Shown one piece after another: positions 1-10,241 of a DNA stretch of 64,000 nt. Location: assembly GCF_025558425.1 (NCBI RefSeq), contig NZ_CP094718.1, positions 1,736,001 to 1,800,000 on the forward strand, read 5' to 3'. Each line of letters opens with the position of its first letter. The first letter of the stretch is position 1. Source of the DNA: Staphylococcus sp. IVB6240. GTDB taxonomy: Bacteria; Bacillota; Bacilli; Staphylococcales; Staphylococcaceae. The notes beneath the pieces are model-generated. The model was not told where the DNA came from. It did no database searches and saw only the letters and a list, made by a program, of their open reading frames with translations. The position numbers and the translations under genes are program-made.

Positions 1-233
1 ACGTTTTCTGCGATATGACCACTCGTTCCATTTGAGGAAATAATCCCATCAAAATGCATCGAATCAGGAATTAATAGTGATATTTCTTCTTTTGCACGTC
101 CTGTTGCTAAGAAGACTTTATAACCTGCATTTCTTAATTTGGCAATGACCTCGGATGTGTATTCTGAAGAACGGTTATTTTCTCGTAGAATCGTTCCATC
201 CATATCTAAAAATACTGCTTTTACTTGTTCCAT
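1..233 (-). CDS. HAD-superfamily (Cof-type, IIB) phosphatase, 5' part only
   Basis: The N-terminal 77 codons are visible; the rest lies beyond the left edge. The start ATG at 233 follows a GGAAAGG ribosome site. The protein begins MEQVKAVFLDMDGT: the DxDGT motif of HAD hydrolases carries the nucleophile Asp, and LATGR followed by IISSNG matches the second loop and cap region of Cof-type sugar-phosphate or flavin-nucleotide phosphatases. Family assignment is firm, substrate is unknown. It reads in the same direction as the broken ABC ATPase upstream of it, about 77 bp away, so the two may share a transcript. Confidence 0.8.
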   Translation of the reverse strand, partial: MEQVKAVFLDMDGTILRENNRSSEYTSEVIAKLRNAGYKVFLATGRAKEEISLLIPDSMHFDGIISSNGTSGHIAEN

Positions 234-309
234 TTATAACTTTCCTTTCCAGATTGTTCTTTCATATAGAGTGTGTCATCTTCTTATGTTAAAAGCAATT
301 AATACCCTT

Positions 310-1088
310 TTATCGTCGAATCAATTGATATCTTCCCTTTTGATATTGTAATTGTACTGGCATATTAAATAACGCTGTGAGCGCTTGGCTGGTCAATGTC
401 TCATGAATCTCACCAACGCCCTGAACTTCTCCTTGCTTCAATAAAAGGGCATGGGTAAAATCTGCTGTCACTTCTTCAACGACATGCGTCACATAGATAA
501 CAGCCATTTCGCTATCGTCATCTTGCAGATTCATAATCATATCCAATAACTGTTTTCACGTCCTACATAATCAAGTCCATTACATGGCTCATCTAAGAAT
601 AATAAGCGTGGACGTGTCACCAGTGCACGTGCCAATAATACACGCTGTTGTTCTCCAGTTGACAGCTGTCCAAAATAACTTTCTTCAAAATGCATCATAT
701 TAAAACGTTGAAGTATCTGATGCACACGTTCAATATCATTTTCTGTCGGTTTCTGATATACCCCTATTGACTTGTACAGACCACTTAAGACAACATCTCT
801 AACCAACTCACCTTCCGCAAAACGATCACGTAAGCCACCAGAAATGTAGCCAATTTGTTCGCGTACATGATGGGCAGAATAGCCCTTATGTCCCGGTTTC
901 ATATCAAATAAAGAAATATCTCCTGTCGTCGCAAAATCGTATGCATTGATGACATTCAATAAGGTACTCTTACCAGCACCATTTAAGCCATAAACTAACC
1001 ATTTTTCTCCCGGTTGAATCTTCCATGAAATATTACGGAGAAGTGTTCTGCCACCTTTAATCTTTGACATATGTTTCAATTCAATCAT
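310..1088 (-). pseudogene. ABC transporter ATP-binding protein (YlmA/ModF-like), frameshifted
   Basis: Two reading frames together make one ABC ATPase of about 260 residues. The first (537-1088) has Walker A GLNGAGKST, the signature LSTGEQQR, Walker B LLFLDEP and the D-loop GLD, then runs out of frame after GLDYVGRE. The second (310 to about 555) resumes with QLLDMIMNL and has the H-loop (VTHVVEE) and the C-terminal tail. The shift lies at an A4 run on the coding strand (553-556). Relatives are stand-alone cytoplasmic ATPases with no obvious permease, and none is adjacent. The protein as read lacks its H-loop and should be inactive unless the shift is a sequencing error. Confidence 0.8.
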
Positions 1089-1105
1089 TTACCTCACCCT
1101 TTGTT

Positions 1106-1148
1106 AAAAAAACGACTGACTTCACAAAAGTGATGAAATCAGTCGTTT
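1106..1148 (-). terminator. Intrinsic terminator of glmS
   Basis: The arms AAACGACTGA (1110-1119) and TCAGTCGTTT (1139-1148) pair perfectly. Read on the minus strand the hairpin is followed by a U run from 1106-1112. It lies between the glmS stop and the next gene. Confidence 0.85.
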
Positions 1149-1184
1149 GATGTTACTTTTCTTTTTATTTTATAAGACTGTAAC

Positions 1185-2987
1185 CTACTCTACTGTTACA
1201 GATTTTGCTAAGTTACGTGGTTTGTCTACGTCTAAGTCACGGTGAAGTGCTGCGTAGTATGAAATCAATTGTAATGTAACAACTGATACTAATGGTGTTA
1301 ATAATTCATGAACATGAGGAATCACATATGTGTCTCCTTCTTTTTCAAGACCTTCCATTGAGATGATGCATGGGTGTGCACCACGTGCAACGACTTCTTG
1401 AACATTACCACGAATTGATAAGTTCACGTGTTCTTGTGTTGCTAATGCAATCACTGGTGTACCGTCTTCAATTAATGCAATTGTACCGTGTTTTAATTCA
1501 CCACCAGCAAAACCTTCTGCTTGAATGTATGAAATCTCTTTTAATTTCAATGAACCTTCTAAGCTGACATGGTAGTCAAGTGTACGACCGATGAAGAACG
1601 CATTGCGTGTTGTTTCAAGATATGAAGCAGCGATTTCCTCCATTTTTGGTGCGTCATCAACAATTGTCTCAATTGCTGCAGTTACTTTTGCAAGTTCTGG
1701 TAATAAATCAACACCAGTTTCACGGCCACGTGCTTCTGCAACTACTTGCGCTAAAATAGATAATACCGCAATTTGCGCAGTATATGCTTTTGTTGAAGCA
1801 ACGGCAATTTCTGGACCAGCATGAAGTAATAATGTATGATCCGCTTCACGTGATAATGTAGATCCTGCAACGTTTGTAACTGTTAATGAACGGTGACCTA
1901 ATTTAGTTGTTTCTACAAGTACAGCACGGCTATCCGCTGTTTCACCTGATTGTGAAATATAGATAAATAATGGGTTCTCAGATAATAATGGCATATTGTA
2001 TACAAACTCAGAAGCGACATGAACTTCAGTTGGCACGCCTGCCCATTTTTCTAAGTATTCTTTACCAACTAATCCTGCATGATAGCTTGTACCAGCTGCA
2101 ATGATATAAATACGATCTGCATTTTCAACATCTTTGACGATTTCTGGATCAATTTTTAAGTTATCTTGTTCATCTTGATAAGATTGAATAATACGACGCA
2201 TTGCTGCTGGTTGTTCGTGAATTTCTTTTAACATATAGTGTGCATAAACACCTTTTTCAGCATCAGATGCATCAATTTCAGCTGTGTAGCTATCACGTTC
2301 AATGATATTTCCATCTAAGTCTTTGATTGTCACTTGATCACGTTGTACTAATACGATTTCTTGGTCTTTTAATTCTTTATATTCACTTGTAATTTGAATC
2401 ATTGCTAATGCATCAGAAGCAATGACGTTAAAGTTGTCACCAATACCAACAAGTAATGGAGATTTGTTTTTCGCAACATAGATTGTGTCATCATCTTCAC
2501 GGTCTAATAAACCTAACGCATATGAACCATGTAATAATGAAACAACTTTTGTAAATGCTTCTTCAGTTGTTAATCCTTGGTTTGCAAAATATTCTACTAA
2601 TTGCACGATAACTTCTGTATCTGTTTCAGAAACAAATGTAACACCTGAAAGATACTCGTCTCTTAACTCTTCATAGTTTTCAATCACACCATTGTGGACA
2701 AGTGTAAAACGTTCACTTGTTGATTGATGTGGGTGTGAGTTTTCATAGCTAGGCACCCCATGTGTTGCCCAACGTGTATGACCGATACCTACTTGACCAT
2801 CGATATCGTTGTCAGCTTCTTTACGTAGGTCTGCAATACGACCTTTTGCTTTTGTTACTGTGATATCTTTATCATCACGTGTTGCAATACCTGCAGAGTC
2901 ATATCCACGGTATTCTAACTTTTCAAGCCCGTTTAATAAAATTTCTTTCGCTTTCTCATAACCAATATATCCTACAATTCCGCACAT
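1185..2987 (-). CDS. glmS: Glutamine-fructose-6-phosphate aminotransferase (isomerizing)
   Basis: GlmS makes glucosamine-6-phosphate from fructose-6-phosphate and glutamine, the first step to UDP-GlcNAc for peptidoglycan and teichoic acids. The protein has 600 residues, the usual length. It begins [10 protein letters not shown], so the glutaminase nucleophile is Cys1 after Met removal. The N-terminal half is an Ntn-type glutaminase domain (TRWATHG near residue 75). The C-terminal half has two SIS sugar-isomerase domains (AAGTSYHAG near 298, SQSGETADS near 345) and ends in [11 protein letters not shown], the typical active-site tail. The start ATG at 2987 has GGAGG nine bases upstream. The gene stands alone between a terminator and the glmS ribozyme, so feedback by its product is expected. 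glmM at 8867 catalyses the next step. Confidence 0.97.
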   Translation of the reverse strand: MCGIVGYIGYEKAKEILLNGLEKLEYRGYDSAGIATRDDKDITVTKAKGRIADLRKEADNDIDGQVGIGHTRWATHGVPSYENSHPHQSTSERFTLVHNGVIENYEELRDEYLSGVTFVSETDTEVIVQLVEYFANQGLTTEEAFTKVVSLLHGSYALGLLDREDDDTIYVAKNKSPLLVGIGDNFNVIASDALAMIQITSEYKELKDQEIVLVQRDQVTIKDLDGNIIERDSYTAEIDASDAEKGVYAHYMLKEIHEQPAAMRRIIQSYQDEQDNLKIDPEIVKDVENADRIYIIAAGTSYHAGLVGKEYLEKWAGVPTEVHVASEFVYNMPLLSENPLFIYISQSGETADSRAVLVETTKLGHRSLTVTNVAGSTLSREADHTLLLHAGPEIAVASTKAYTAQIAVLSILAQVVAEARGRETGVDLLPELAKVTAAIETIVDDAPKMEEIAASYLETTRNAFFIGRTLDYHVSLEGSLKLKEISYIQAEGFAGGELKHGTIALIEDGTPVIALATQEHVNLSIRGNVQEVVARGAHPCIISMEGLEKEGDTYVIPHVHELLTPLVSVVTLQLISYYAALHRDLDVDKPRNLAKSVTVE

Positions 2988-3111
2988 AAATATTTTCCTC
3001 CATCATAAAATAACGTTACAGAAAGTTACCATCATATCTGTGCATTCTGATTAATGCATCATGATACCATCAGCCACTCCTGCATCGTTGTTCTTGTTTT
3101 AATATTTTAAT

Positions 3112-3312
3112 TTTGGCGATCTTACTAGCTTTGTCCAGCAGGTTACCCTCCTGTTTTAACTAATAAGCTAACGAATGAGCCACATCCGGGATAGCATCCG
3201 CCGATCTAATTCGATCACTATCCTCCTCGTCTACAAGTCTGCAAGTCCACCTCTGTATAGACTCTGTATAGTCCATCTGTCTGCAGTGTATTACACAACT
3301 TGTGCTGGCGCT
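3112..3312 (-). ncRNA. glmS ribozyme (glucosamine-6-phosphate-activated, self-cleaving)
   Basis: On the minus strand the glmS leader has the conserved blocks of this ribozyme in the right order: AGCGCCAG at the cleavage site (scissile A-G at 3312/3311), the core GACGAGGAGG near 3224-3233, GGCGGATGCT about 30 bases later, and a final P4-like stem around ACAGGAGGG. It is about 125 bases upstream of the glmS start. Known role: GlcN6P binding triggers cleavage and loss of the mRNA, lowering glmS expression. The 3' boundary is approximate. Confidence 0.93.
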
Positions 3313-3509
3313 TTAATTGATTTAAACCTGACTACCCTCCTTTTGCTCAAACTATACCTCATTTTACACCGATAAAAACTTTAAATGCAAATATAAATGT
3401 ATTTTCTTTCACAATTTTTCAATACATTTCTTGATTTGTCCAACTTTCATCCATTAATAACGATTTGTCATTTTCAAAGTGCCAAACCTAGATTTTCTAT
3501 TCATTGTAG

Positions 3510-3523
3510 GTAAAGCGATTACA
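3510..3523 (+). promoter_or_regulatory. cre-like site (CcpA) upstream of mtlA
   Basis: GTAAAGCGATTACA matches the consensus TGWNANCGNTNWCA at all fixed positions except the first two. It lies about 60 bp before the mtlA start, where CcpA binding would repress mannitol uptake in the presence of glucose. Assigned from sequence only. Confidence 0.5.
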
Positions 3524-3579
3524 TTTTATGCTGAAAGTAGTTAAAAAACATGTTCCAACATGAAAGGAAGGTAAAAGCT

Positions 3580-5100
3580 ATGTCAAAGACAACAAATCAA
3601 CAGCCGATGAAAGCACGCATTCAACGTAATGTTCAAGCGTTCGGTTCATTCTTGTCAAGTATGATCATGCCAAACATCGGCGCCTTTATCGCATGGGGTT
3701 TAATTACCGCACTATTTATTCCAGACGGATGGTATCCAAATGAAGAACTTGCCGCAATGGTAGACCCGATGATCAAATATTTAATCCCGCTACTTATTGC
3801 ATTTAGCGGTGGACGACTTGTTCACGCTCTTCGTGGTGGTATCGTCGGTGCAACAGCAACAATGGGGGTTATCGCAGCATTCCCAGAAACACCTATGTTA
3901 ATCGGTGCAATGATTATGGGTCCTCTTGTTGGTTGGCTCATGAAAAAAGTAGATGCATACTTACAACCACGTACACCAAACGGTTTAGAAATGCTTGTTA
4001 ACAACTTCTCAGCTGGTTTCTTAGCATTCTTTATGACAATTCTTGGTTTTAAAGCACTTGCACCAGTTGTATCTGGTCTTATGCAAGTATTAGGTATGGG
4101 CGTTGACTTCTTAATCGGAAAACACTTATTGCCATTAGTAAGTGTATTAATCGAACCTGCAAAAATCGTATTCTTAAACAACGCAATCAACCACGGTGTC
4201 TTAACACCATTAGCGGCTGATCAAGTGACTGAAGCAGGTAAATCAATTCTGTACACATTAGAATCTAACCCTGGACCTGGTCTCGGTATTTTACTTGCAT
4301 ACATGGTCTTTGGTAAAGGAACTGAAAAAGCAACTTCATACGGAGCAGCGTTTATCCACTTTGTGGGTGGTATTCATGAAATCTACTTCCCTTATGTATT
4401 AGCACGTCCAATGCTTATCTTAGCTGCCATTGCTGGTGGTATGACAGGCGTTGCAACATTTAGCTTATTCAACTTTGGTTTAACAAGTCCAGCTTCACCA
4501 GGTTCTATTTTCGCCTACTTGGCTGTTACACCAAAAGGTAGTTACCTTGTTATGTTACTCGGTGTATTCTTATCAACACTTGTGACATTCATCGTTGCAA
4601 GTCTGATCTTGAAATTCACAAAAAATCCTACTAAGAGCCTTTCAGATGCAACAGCGCAAATGGAAGCTACAAAAGGTAAAAAATCATCAGTGAGCAGTGC
4701 ATTAACTGATAAATCAGAAGCAACAACAACAGCCACTGCAGACGAGAATGATGCAGAACAATTGTTAAATCGTTACGATACTGAAAATGTGAGCGCACAT
4801 AAATATGACCATATTACACAAGTCATCTTTGCTTGTGACGCTGGTATGGGTTCAAGTGCCATGGGTGCAAGTATGTTACGTAAGAAATTTGAAAAAGCAG
4901 GTATTGAAAACGTAACAGTGATCAATAAAGCGATTAACCAGTTAACAGATGATGCACAACTTGTCATTACTCAGAAAAAATTAACAGACCGTGCGATCAA
5001 ACAAGTACCTAATGCGATTCACTTATCAGTTGATAACTTCTTAAACTCTCCTCGCTATGATGCACTTATGACGCAAATCAAAGAGGACCAACAACAATAA
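3580..5100 (+). CDS. mtlA: PTS mannitol-specific EIICB component
   Basis: MtlA imports mannitol across the membrane and phosphorylates it to mannitol-1-phosphate. The first 340 or so residues are the hydrophobic EIIC channel (FGSFLSSMIMPNIGAFIAWG and many further membrane segments). A flexible Thr/Ala/Ser-rich linker follows, then the EIIB domain with the phosphorylated Cys near residue 419 in FACDAGMGSSAMG. No EIIA domain is fused; it is supplied by mtlF. I start at 3580 (MSKTTNQQ, 506 residues) because AAGGAAGG lies upstream at good spacing. An in-frame ATG at 3550 has no comparable site. The gene is first in mtlARFD, all on the plus strand. Confidence 0.96.
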   Translation: MSKTTNQQPMKARIQRNVQAFGSFLSSMIMPNIGAFIAWGLITALFIPDGWYPNEELAAMVDPMIKYLIPLLIAFSGGRLVHALRGGIVGATATMGVIAAFPETPMLIGAMIMGPLVGWLMKKVDAYLQPRTPNGLEMLVNNFSAGFLAFFMTILGFKALAPVVSGLMQVLGMGVDFLIGKHLLPLVSVLIEPAKIVFLNNAINHGVLTPLAADQVTEAGKSILYTLESNPGPGLGILLAYMVFGKGTEKATSYGAAFIHFVGGIHEIYFPYVLARPMLILAAIAGGMTGVATFSLFNFGLTSPASPGSIFAYLAVTPKGSYLVMLLGVFLSTLVTFIVASLILKFTKNPTKSLSDATAQMEATKGKKSSVSSALTDKSEATTTATADENDAEQLLNRYDTENVSAHKYDHITQVIFACDAGMGSSAMGASMLRKKFEKAGIENVTVINKAINQLTDDAQLVITQKKLTDRAIKQVPNAIHLSVDNFLNSPRYDALMTQIKEDQQQ

Positions 5101-5225
5101 CATTATTTATGAGATGAACTTAAGACATATGAAATGATGTCAGAGTGGACAGAGACACGCTTCTTCAATCGAGTGGCCACTCTGTCCTCTCCTATTATTA
5201 CGTGATATTTAGGGGGATGGACGTT

Positions 5226-7268
5226 ATGTATTTGGGTACGAGAGAAAGACAAATCTTATCCATTTTACTGAAAAATAAAGGTTATCCAATCAAGCTTTTT
5301 GACATTGCACAACAAATTGCTGTTTCCTCTCGCACGGTACATCGAGAACTTAAAAACATAGATACAACACTTGAACCTTTTGAAATCACATTAAAGCGTA
5401 TTAAGAGTAAAGGTATTTTACTCAAAGGTGATGAGGCAGCATTTAATGCATTAACAGAGTCATTAAACGAATTGGACATTGTCGACTTAACCATTGAAGA
5501 ACAAAAAGTCATTGTATTATATGCATTAATTCAAAGTGGCGAACCTGTTAAGCAAGTAAGCCTTGCTTCAGAGATTGGGGCCTCTTCACCACAACTTTCT
5601 AAGGTGTTAGATCACTTATCTTTAGACTTAAATCAATTTCATATCAAACTTATTCGTAAACGTGGTGAAGGGGTTTCCATTGTTGGAAGTGAAATGCAAA
5701 AACGTGCCTTATTAAGTCAGTTGATGATGGAGCGTTTAAATAGTACGAGCGTCTATTCTGTCATTGAAAATCACTTTGTTTTTCAGTCTTTAAACCAAGA
5801 ACGCTTGCCTATGGTAGATATGAAGGATGTCTTTCAAGTCGAACGTCTATTAATGGATGATTTAGACCAGTTACCTTACACACTAACAGAATCTAGTTAT
5901 TTATCGCTTATCGTTCACATTGTACTAAGCATCGAACGCATGAAGCATCAACAATTTGTTTCTGTAGAGCAAAACATTATTGCAGAAGTTCAAGATACCC
6001 TCGAGTATCAAATCGCAACACAAATTGCTGAGCGGCTTAGCGAACATTATCAAGTCACTTTTAATCAATCAGAAATCACCTTTATGACCATTCATTTGCG
6101 TGGTGCCAAACGTCGTAATGATAAAGACATGCCGAGTGAGGATAACAATCTTTCATTAGTGCATTCCCTTATTGACAATGTAGAAGCTCAAACAGGTTAT
6201 CACTTTGAATCACGCGCTGAGTTAGAAGAAGGGTTGTTATTACATTTACCACCTGCGATCAATCGAATACGTTCAAACATAAAAACGTATAACCCTATGA
6301 CACAACGCATTCGGTCGTCTTATCCGACAATTTATGAGGCAATTGAGAAAAGCATTAAAAAGGTACTCCCTTCACTTTCCTTTCCGGATTATGAAATCGC
6401 CTTTCTCGTCTTACACTTCGGCGGTGCTCTATCCAAAAATAAGCAAGCAACAAAAGTGCTGGTTGTTTGTAGTAGCGGTATCGGCACAAGTCGGATATTA
6501 GCCAATCGATTGCAGGAGTCGTTCCCTTCGATTGATGAAATTACACAAGCATCTGTGAGCACGTTAAAAACTCAAGATTTACAAGCTTATGATGCCATAT
6601 TCTCAACAATCGAATTAGATATTCAGTTGCCCTATCTCGTTGTCAATCCATTGTTACCTGAGCATGAACTCGCACAGGCAACCAGTTTTTTACAGGAACA
6701 ACTCGCGTCAAAGTGGCAACAAGTACAAGTTGTGAGGGAACAATCAGATACAACGCATTCGACCTCCGATATACCAAAGAATGAAGATGATATCGATCAA
6801 AAATTTAAACTCATCAATGAATGTATGGTGCTTTCCAAAAACTTGATGGTTTCAGACATGAATCTTAAAGATTTTGATGCTTCTCTTGCACAACATCTTG
6901 CAGATCAAAATGTGATTGAAGATACAAAGACTGTTACAGAGCGCTTAATACAACGCAATGAAGTCCAAAGCTTTTCATTATCACCTTATCCAGTAATCAT
7001 TCCACATTTGAATGATCCACTGATTTTAAAACCATATTTTAGCATCGGGATACTCGAACAGCCTATTCCATCGACAGATCAGTCAACAATTCGTTATATG
7101 GTTTGTGCCATGTTACCTGAGTCGAGTCAATTAAAACCACTGATTAGTCAGCTGTATAGCTATATTACAGAACATCTGGAAAATATTGATACATGGTTGG
7201 CAAATCCAACAGAAGTTGAACAAGCATTAAAGTATCAAATTTTATTATTCATTAAACAAACATTATAG
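5226..7268 (+). CDS. mtlR: Mannitol operon transcriptional activator, PRD-containing
   Basis: MtlR activates the mannitol operon and is controlled by PTS phosphorylation. Domains in order: N-terminal helix-turn-helix (GTRERQILSILLKN, then SSRTVHRELKN), two PRD domains with conserved His residues, an EIIB-Gat-like domain with Cys in VLVVCSSGIGTS, and a C-terminal EIIA-like domain with His in YPVIIPHL. It has 680 residues from the ATG at 5226. That start is nine bases after a strong AGGGGG. The ATG nine bases earlier overlaps the ribosome site, and further upstream ATGs lack one. It sits 125 bp after mtlA and 13 bp before mtlF. Phosphorylation by HPr or by MtlA/MtlF is known for the family and inferred here. 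Confidence 0.95.
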   Translation: MYLGTRERQILSILLKNKGYPIKLFDIAQQIAVSSRTVHRELKNIDTTLEPFEITLKRIKSKGILLKGDEAAFNALTESLNELDIVDLTIEEQKVIVLYALIQSGEPVKQVSLASEIGASSPQLSKVLDHLSLDLNQFHIKLIRKRGEGVSIVGSEMQKRALLSQLMMERLNSTSVYSVIENHFVFQSLNQERLPMVDMKDVFQVERLLMDDLDQLPYTLTESSYLSLIVHIVLSIERMKHQQFVSVEQNIIAEVQDTLEYQIATQIAERLSEHYQVTFNQSEITFMTIHLRGAKRRNDKDMPSEDNNLSLVHSLIDNVEAQTGYHFESRAELEEGLLLHLPPAINRIRSNIKTYNPMTQRIRSSYPTIYEAIEKSIKKVLPSLSFPDYEIAFLVLHFGGALSKNKQATKVLVVCSSGIGTSRILANRLQESFPSIDEITQASVSTLKTQDLQAYDAIFSTIELDIQLPYLVVNPLLPEHELAQATSFLQEQLASKWQQVQVVREQSDTTHSTSDIPKNEDDIDQKFKLINECMVLSKNLMVSDMNLKDFDASLAQHLADQNVIEDTKTVTERLIQRNEVQSFSLSPYPVIIPHLNDPLILKPYFSIGILEQPIPSTDQSTIRYMVCAMLPESSQLKPLISQLYSYITEHLENIDTWLANPTEVEQALKYQILLFIKQTL

Positions 7269-7281
7269 GAGTTGAAACATT

Positions 7282-7716
7282 ATGGAAAATTTATTACATG
7301 ACAACAATATTTTATTAAATCAATCATTCAATACAAAAGCTGAAGCAATTGAACGCGCTGGACAACTACTTGTTCAAAGTGGTGCTGTAACAGAAGACTA
7401 CATTCCAGCTATGTTAGAACGTGAAACGATTGTATCAACATATATGGGTAATTTCCTAGCAATTCCACATGGTACTGACGATGCCAAAACGGCTGTGCTT
7501 GACTCAAGCCTAGCACTCTTACAAATTCCTGGTGGTTTAGATTGGGATGGCGAAGAAGTAAAAGTAGTAATCGGTATTGCAGGTAAAGACGGTACACACT
7601 TAGAACTGTTATCTCAAATTGCTATTGCTTTCAGTGATGAAGATAATATTGACAAAATCGTCAATGCTGATTCAAAAGATGAAATCCGTCGTATCCTTGA
7701 GGAGGCTGATGTATAA
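7282..7716 (+). CDS. mtlF: PTS mannitol-specific EIIA component
   Basis: This cytoplasmic phosphocarrier of 144 residues takes phosphate from HPr and passes it to the EIIB Cys of MtlA. The phosphorylated residue is His63 in AIPHGTDD, the standard EIIA-mannitol motif. The length equals that of stand-alone firmicute EIIA-Mtl proteins. A ribosome site (TAGGAG) precedes the ATG. Its TAA stop overlaps the mtlD ATG by one base, so the two are translationally coupled. Confidence 0.96.
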   Translation: MENLLHDNNILLNQSFNTKAEAIERAGQLLVQSGAVTEDYIPAMLERETIVSTYMGNFLAIPHGTDDAKTAVLDSSLALLQIPGGLDWDGEEVKVVIGIAGKDGTHLELLSQIAIAFSDEDNIDKIVNADSKDEIRRILEEADV

Positions 7717-8819
7717 TGAACGCTTTACATTTTGGTGCTGGTAATATCGGTCGTGGCTTTATCGGCTTAATCTTAGCAAACAATGATTATCACGTGACGT
7801 TTGCAGACGTGAATGACACACTCGTAAACGCATTAAAAACGGAAAAACAATACAGTGTCACACTTGCTGACTCCGAACAAACAACAACAACTGTAAAAAA
7901 CGTGGATGGCTTGCATTCCATTCAAGACCAAAAAGAATTAGAGTCAGCCATTGCATCTGTCGACTTAATCACAACTGCGGTAGGTGTCAACGTACTTCCA
8001 ATTGTTGCCAAAACATTAGCACCTATCTTAAAAGAACGTACAACACCTGTAAACGTAGTGGCTTGTGAGAATGCGATTAACGCGACAGATCAACTTGCAG
8101 CTGCCATTCGTGATATTGTTGGTGAACTTCCTGAACATGTTCATTTTTCAAATGCGGCAGTAGACCGTATTGTTCCAGGTCAATCACATGATAATATTTT
8201 AGATGTCACAGTTGAACCATTTTTTGAATGGGTCATTGAAGATACATCATGGTATGGCGACCAATTAGACGGTGTTACTTACGTTCATAACTTAGCACCT
8301 TATATTGAACGTAAACTACTTACTGTCAATACAGGTCACGCATATATTGCTTATGCAGGTCAGTATTACGGACACAAAACAATCTTAGAAGCGATTGAAG
8401 ATCAACGTGTTTCAGAAGGATTAGAACAAGTATTAACTGAAACAAGTCATTATATTGAAACACAATTTTCAGTAGATCCTGAGACACAAGCCAACTATCG
8501 CAAAAAAATCATTGCACGTTTCTATAATCCAAACCTATCAGATGATATCGTTCGTGTAGGTCGTGGCGTGTTACGTAAACTTGGTCCAGAAGACCGTATT
8601 ATCAAACCATTAAAAGCACTTGAACAAGCTGGGCAATCACATGATGCATTGAATCAACTAGCAGCATTTTCCCTTTCATATCAAGATCCACAAGATGCTG
8701 AAACAGTAGACAAGGATAAGCAACTTGCTGAAAATGGTGTTGTGACATTCCTTCAACAACATGCACAACTTGATACGAAAACAGCTGAAGACATCAACAA
8801 AGTTTACACATCATTATAA
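7716..8819 (+). CDS. mtlD: Mannitol-1-phosphate 5-dehydrogenase
   Basis: MtlD oxidises mannitol-1-phosphate to fructose-6-phosphate with NAD+, feeding glycolysis and also GlmS. The nucleotide-binding loop is HFGAGNIGRGFIG at residues 5-17, and ACENAINATD and VDRIVPGQ are typical of the polyol dehydrogenase family. It has 367 residues, a normal length. It is the last gene of mtlARFD, with a ribosome site (GAGGCTG) inside the end of mtlF. A strong terminator follows directly. Confidence 0.97.
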   Translation: MNALHFGAGNIGRGFIGLILANNDYHVTFADVNDTLVNALKTEKQYSVTLADSEQTTTTVKNVDGLHSIQDQKELESAIASVDLITTAVGVNVLPIVAKTLAPILKERTTPVNVVACENAINATDQLAAAIRDIVGELPEHVHFSNAAVDRIVPGQSHDNILDVTVEPFFEWVIEDTSWYGDQLDGVTYVHNLAPYIERKLLTVNTGHAYIAYAGQYYGHKTILEAIEDQRVSEGLEQVLTETSHYIETQFSVDPETQANYRKKIIARFYNPNLSDDIVRVGRGVLRKLGPEDRIIKPLKALEQAGQSHDALNQLAAFSLSYQDPQDAETVDKDKQLAENGVVTFLQQHAQLDTKTAEDINKVYTSL

Positions 8820-8824
8820 ATACG

Positions 8825-8860
8825 AAAAAACCGAGATCTGTTAATAAGATCTCGGTTTTC
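8825..8860. terminator. Bidirectional terminator between mtlD and glmM
   Basis: The arms AAACCGAGATCT and AGATCTCGGTTT pair perfectly around GTTAATA, with A-rich sequence before and T-rich sequence after. It serves the two convergent genes. Confidence 0.9.
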
Positions 8861-8866
8861 TTGGCA

Positions 8867-10216
8867 TTATAAGCCCATTTTTTCTTCTACAACATCTGCA
8901 ATTGTTTGCGCAAAGCGTAACGCATCTTCGTCAGTTTTTGCTTCAACCATGACACGTACAAGTGGTTCTGTACCAGAAGGGCGAACTAAGATACGTCCTT
9001 CTCCATTCATCTCCGCTTCAACACGTGCCATTACTTCTTTAACATCAACATTATCTTCTACGCCATATTTATCTGTTACTCGCACATTTACAAGTGATTG
9101 TGGGTATTTCTTCATTTGTGCTGCTAATTCACTTAACTTTTTACCAGTTCGTTTAACGACAGCCGCAAGTTGTACACCCGTTAATAAGCCATCACCTGTT
9201 GTATTGTAATCCATCAATACGATATGACCTGACTGTTCGCCACCTAAGTTGTAATGACCGCGACGCATTTCTTCAACAACGTAACGATCTCCAACTTTTG
9301 TTTTGTTTGATTGAATGCCTTCTGCTTCTAAAGCTTTGTAGAAACCTAAGTTACTCATCACCGTTGAAACAATCATATTATCATTTAGTTCCCGATTTTT
9401 TGCCATCTCTTGACCGATGATAAACATGATTTGGTCACCATCAACAATATTTCCTTGTTCGTCAACTGCAATTAAGCGGTCTCCATCTCCATCGAATGCT
9501 AAACCGAAATCACAGCCTTCTTCTACAACTTTCTCTGCTAAAGGTTCTGGGTGTGTAGATCCAACACCTTCATTGATATTGTATCCATCTGGGCTGCAAC
9601 CAATTGTCACAGTATCTGCTTCAAGGTCACCGAATAAGAATGGTGCGAGTGATGCTGTTGAACCATTTGCACCATCTAACCCAATTTTTAGACCTTCCAA
9701 GTTCACTTCGATCGTTGACTTCAAGAAGCTTAAATATTTTTGTGCCCCTTCGAAGTAATCAGAAGTGTGTACAATCTGAGATCCAGTCGGACGTGGCAAT
9801 TCTGTTGTTTCGTCATCTAATAATGCTTCAATCTCTTGTTCTTGTGCATCTGTAAGCTTAAAGCCATCAGAACCGAAAAACTTAATACCATTGTCCGCAA
9901 CTGGGTTATGTGACGCTGAAATCATCACACCTAAGTTTGCTTCCATTTCACGAGTTAAGTATGCGACACCTGGTGTTGAAATCACACCTAATCGCATGAC
10001 TTCTGCACCAATTGATACAAGTCCAGCGATTAATGCATTCTCTAACATTTCACCTGATACACGTGTATCTTTCCCCACAAGTACACGTGGATGTTCTGTA
10101 TCGTCATTATGTGCTAAAACATAACCACCGTATCTCCCTAATTTAAAAGCTAACTCCGGTGTTAATTCTTGGTTAGCCACACCTCTCACACCGTCTGTCC
10201 CAAAATATTTACCCAT
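8867..10216 (-). CDS. glmM: Phosphoglucosamine mutase
   Basis: GlmM converts glucosamine-6-phosphate to glucosamine-1-phosphate on the way to UDP-GlcNAc. It begins [12 protein letters not shown]. The catalytic Ser is in ISASHNP near residue 100, the Mg-binding loop is DGDGDR near 240, the sugar loop is GGEQSGH, and the phosphate loop is [11 protein letters not shown] near 420. It has 449 residues. It lies 25 bp downstream of cdaR; the order cdaA-cdaR-glmM is the conserved firmicute module in which these proteins can interact and GlmM can inhibit CdaA. Expected to be cytoplasmic and essential. Confidence 0.97.
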   Translation of the reverse strand: MGKYFGTDGVRGVANQELTPELAFKLGRYGGYVLAHNDDTEHPRVLVGKDTRVSGEMLENALIAGLVSIGAEVMRLGVISTPGVAYLTREMEANLGVMISASHNPVADNGIKFFGSDGFKLTDAQEQEIEALLDDETTELPRPTGSQIVHTSDYFEGAQKYLSFLKSTIEVNLEGLKIGLDGANGSTASLAPFLFGDLEADTVTIGCSPDGYNINEGVGSTHPEPLAEKVVEEGCDFGLAFDGDGDRLIAVDEQGNIVDGDQIMFIIGQEMAKNRELNDNMIVSTVMSNLGFYKALEAEGIQSNKTKVGDRYVVEEMRRGHYNLGGEQSGHIVLMDYNTTGDGLLTGVQLAAVVKRTGKKLSELAAQMKKYPQSLVNVRVTDKYGVEDNVDVKEVMARVEAEMNGEGRILVRPSGTEPLVRVMVEAKTDEDALRFAQTIADVVEEKMGL

Positions 10217-10241
10217 AATCTTTAAATCTCCTTTTTATTCA

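Noticed and set aside
3175..3375. A 66-codon plus frame upstream of mtlA
   Set aside because: It is antisense to the glmS ribozyme core; the RNA explains the conservation.
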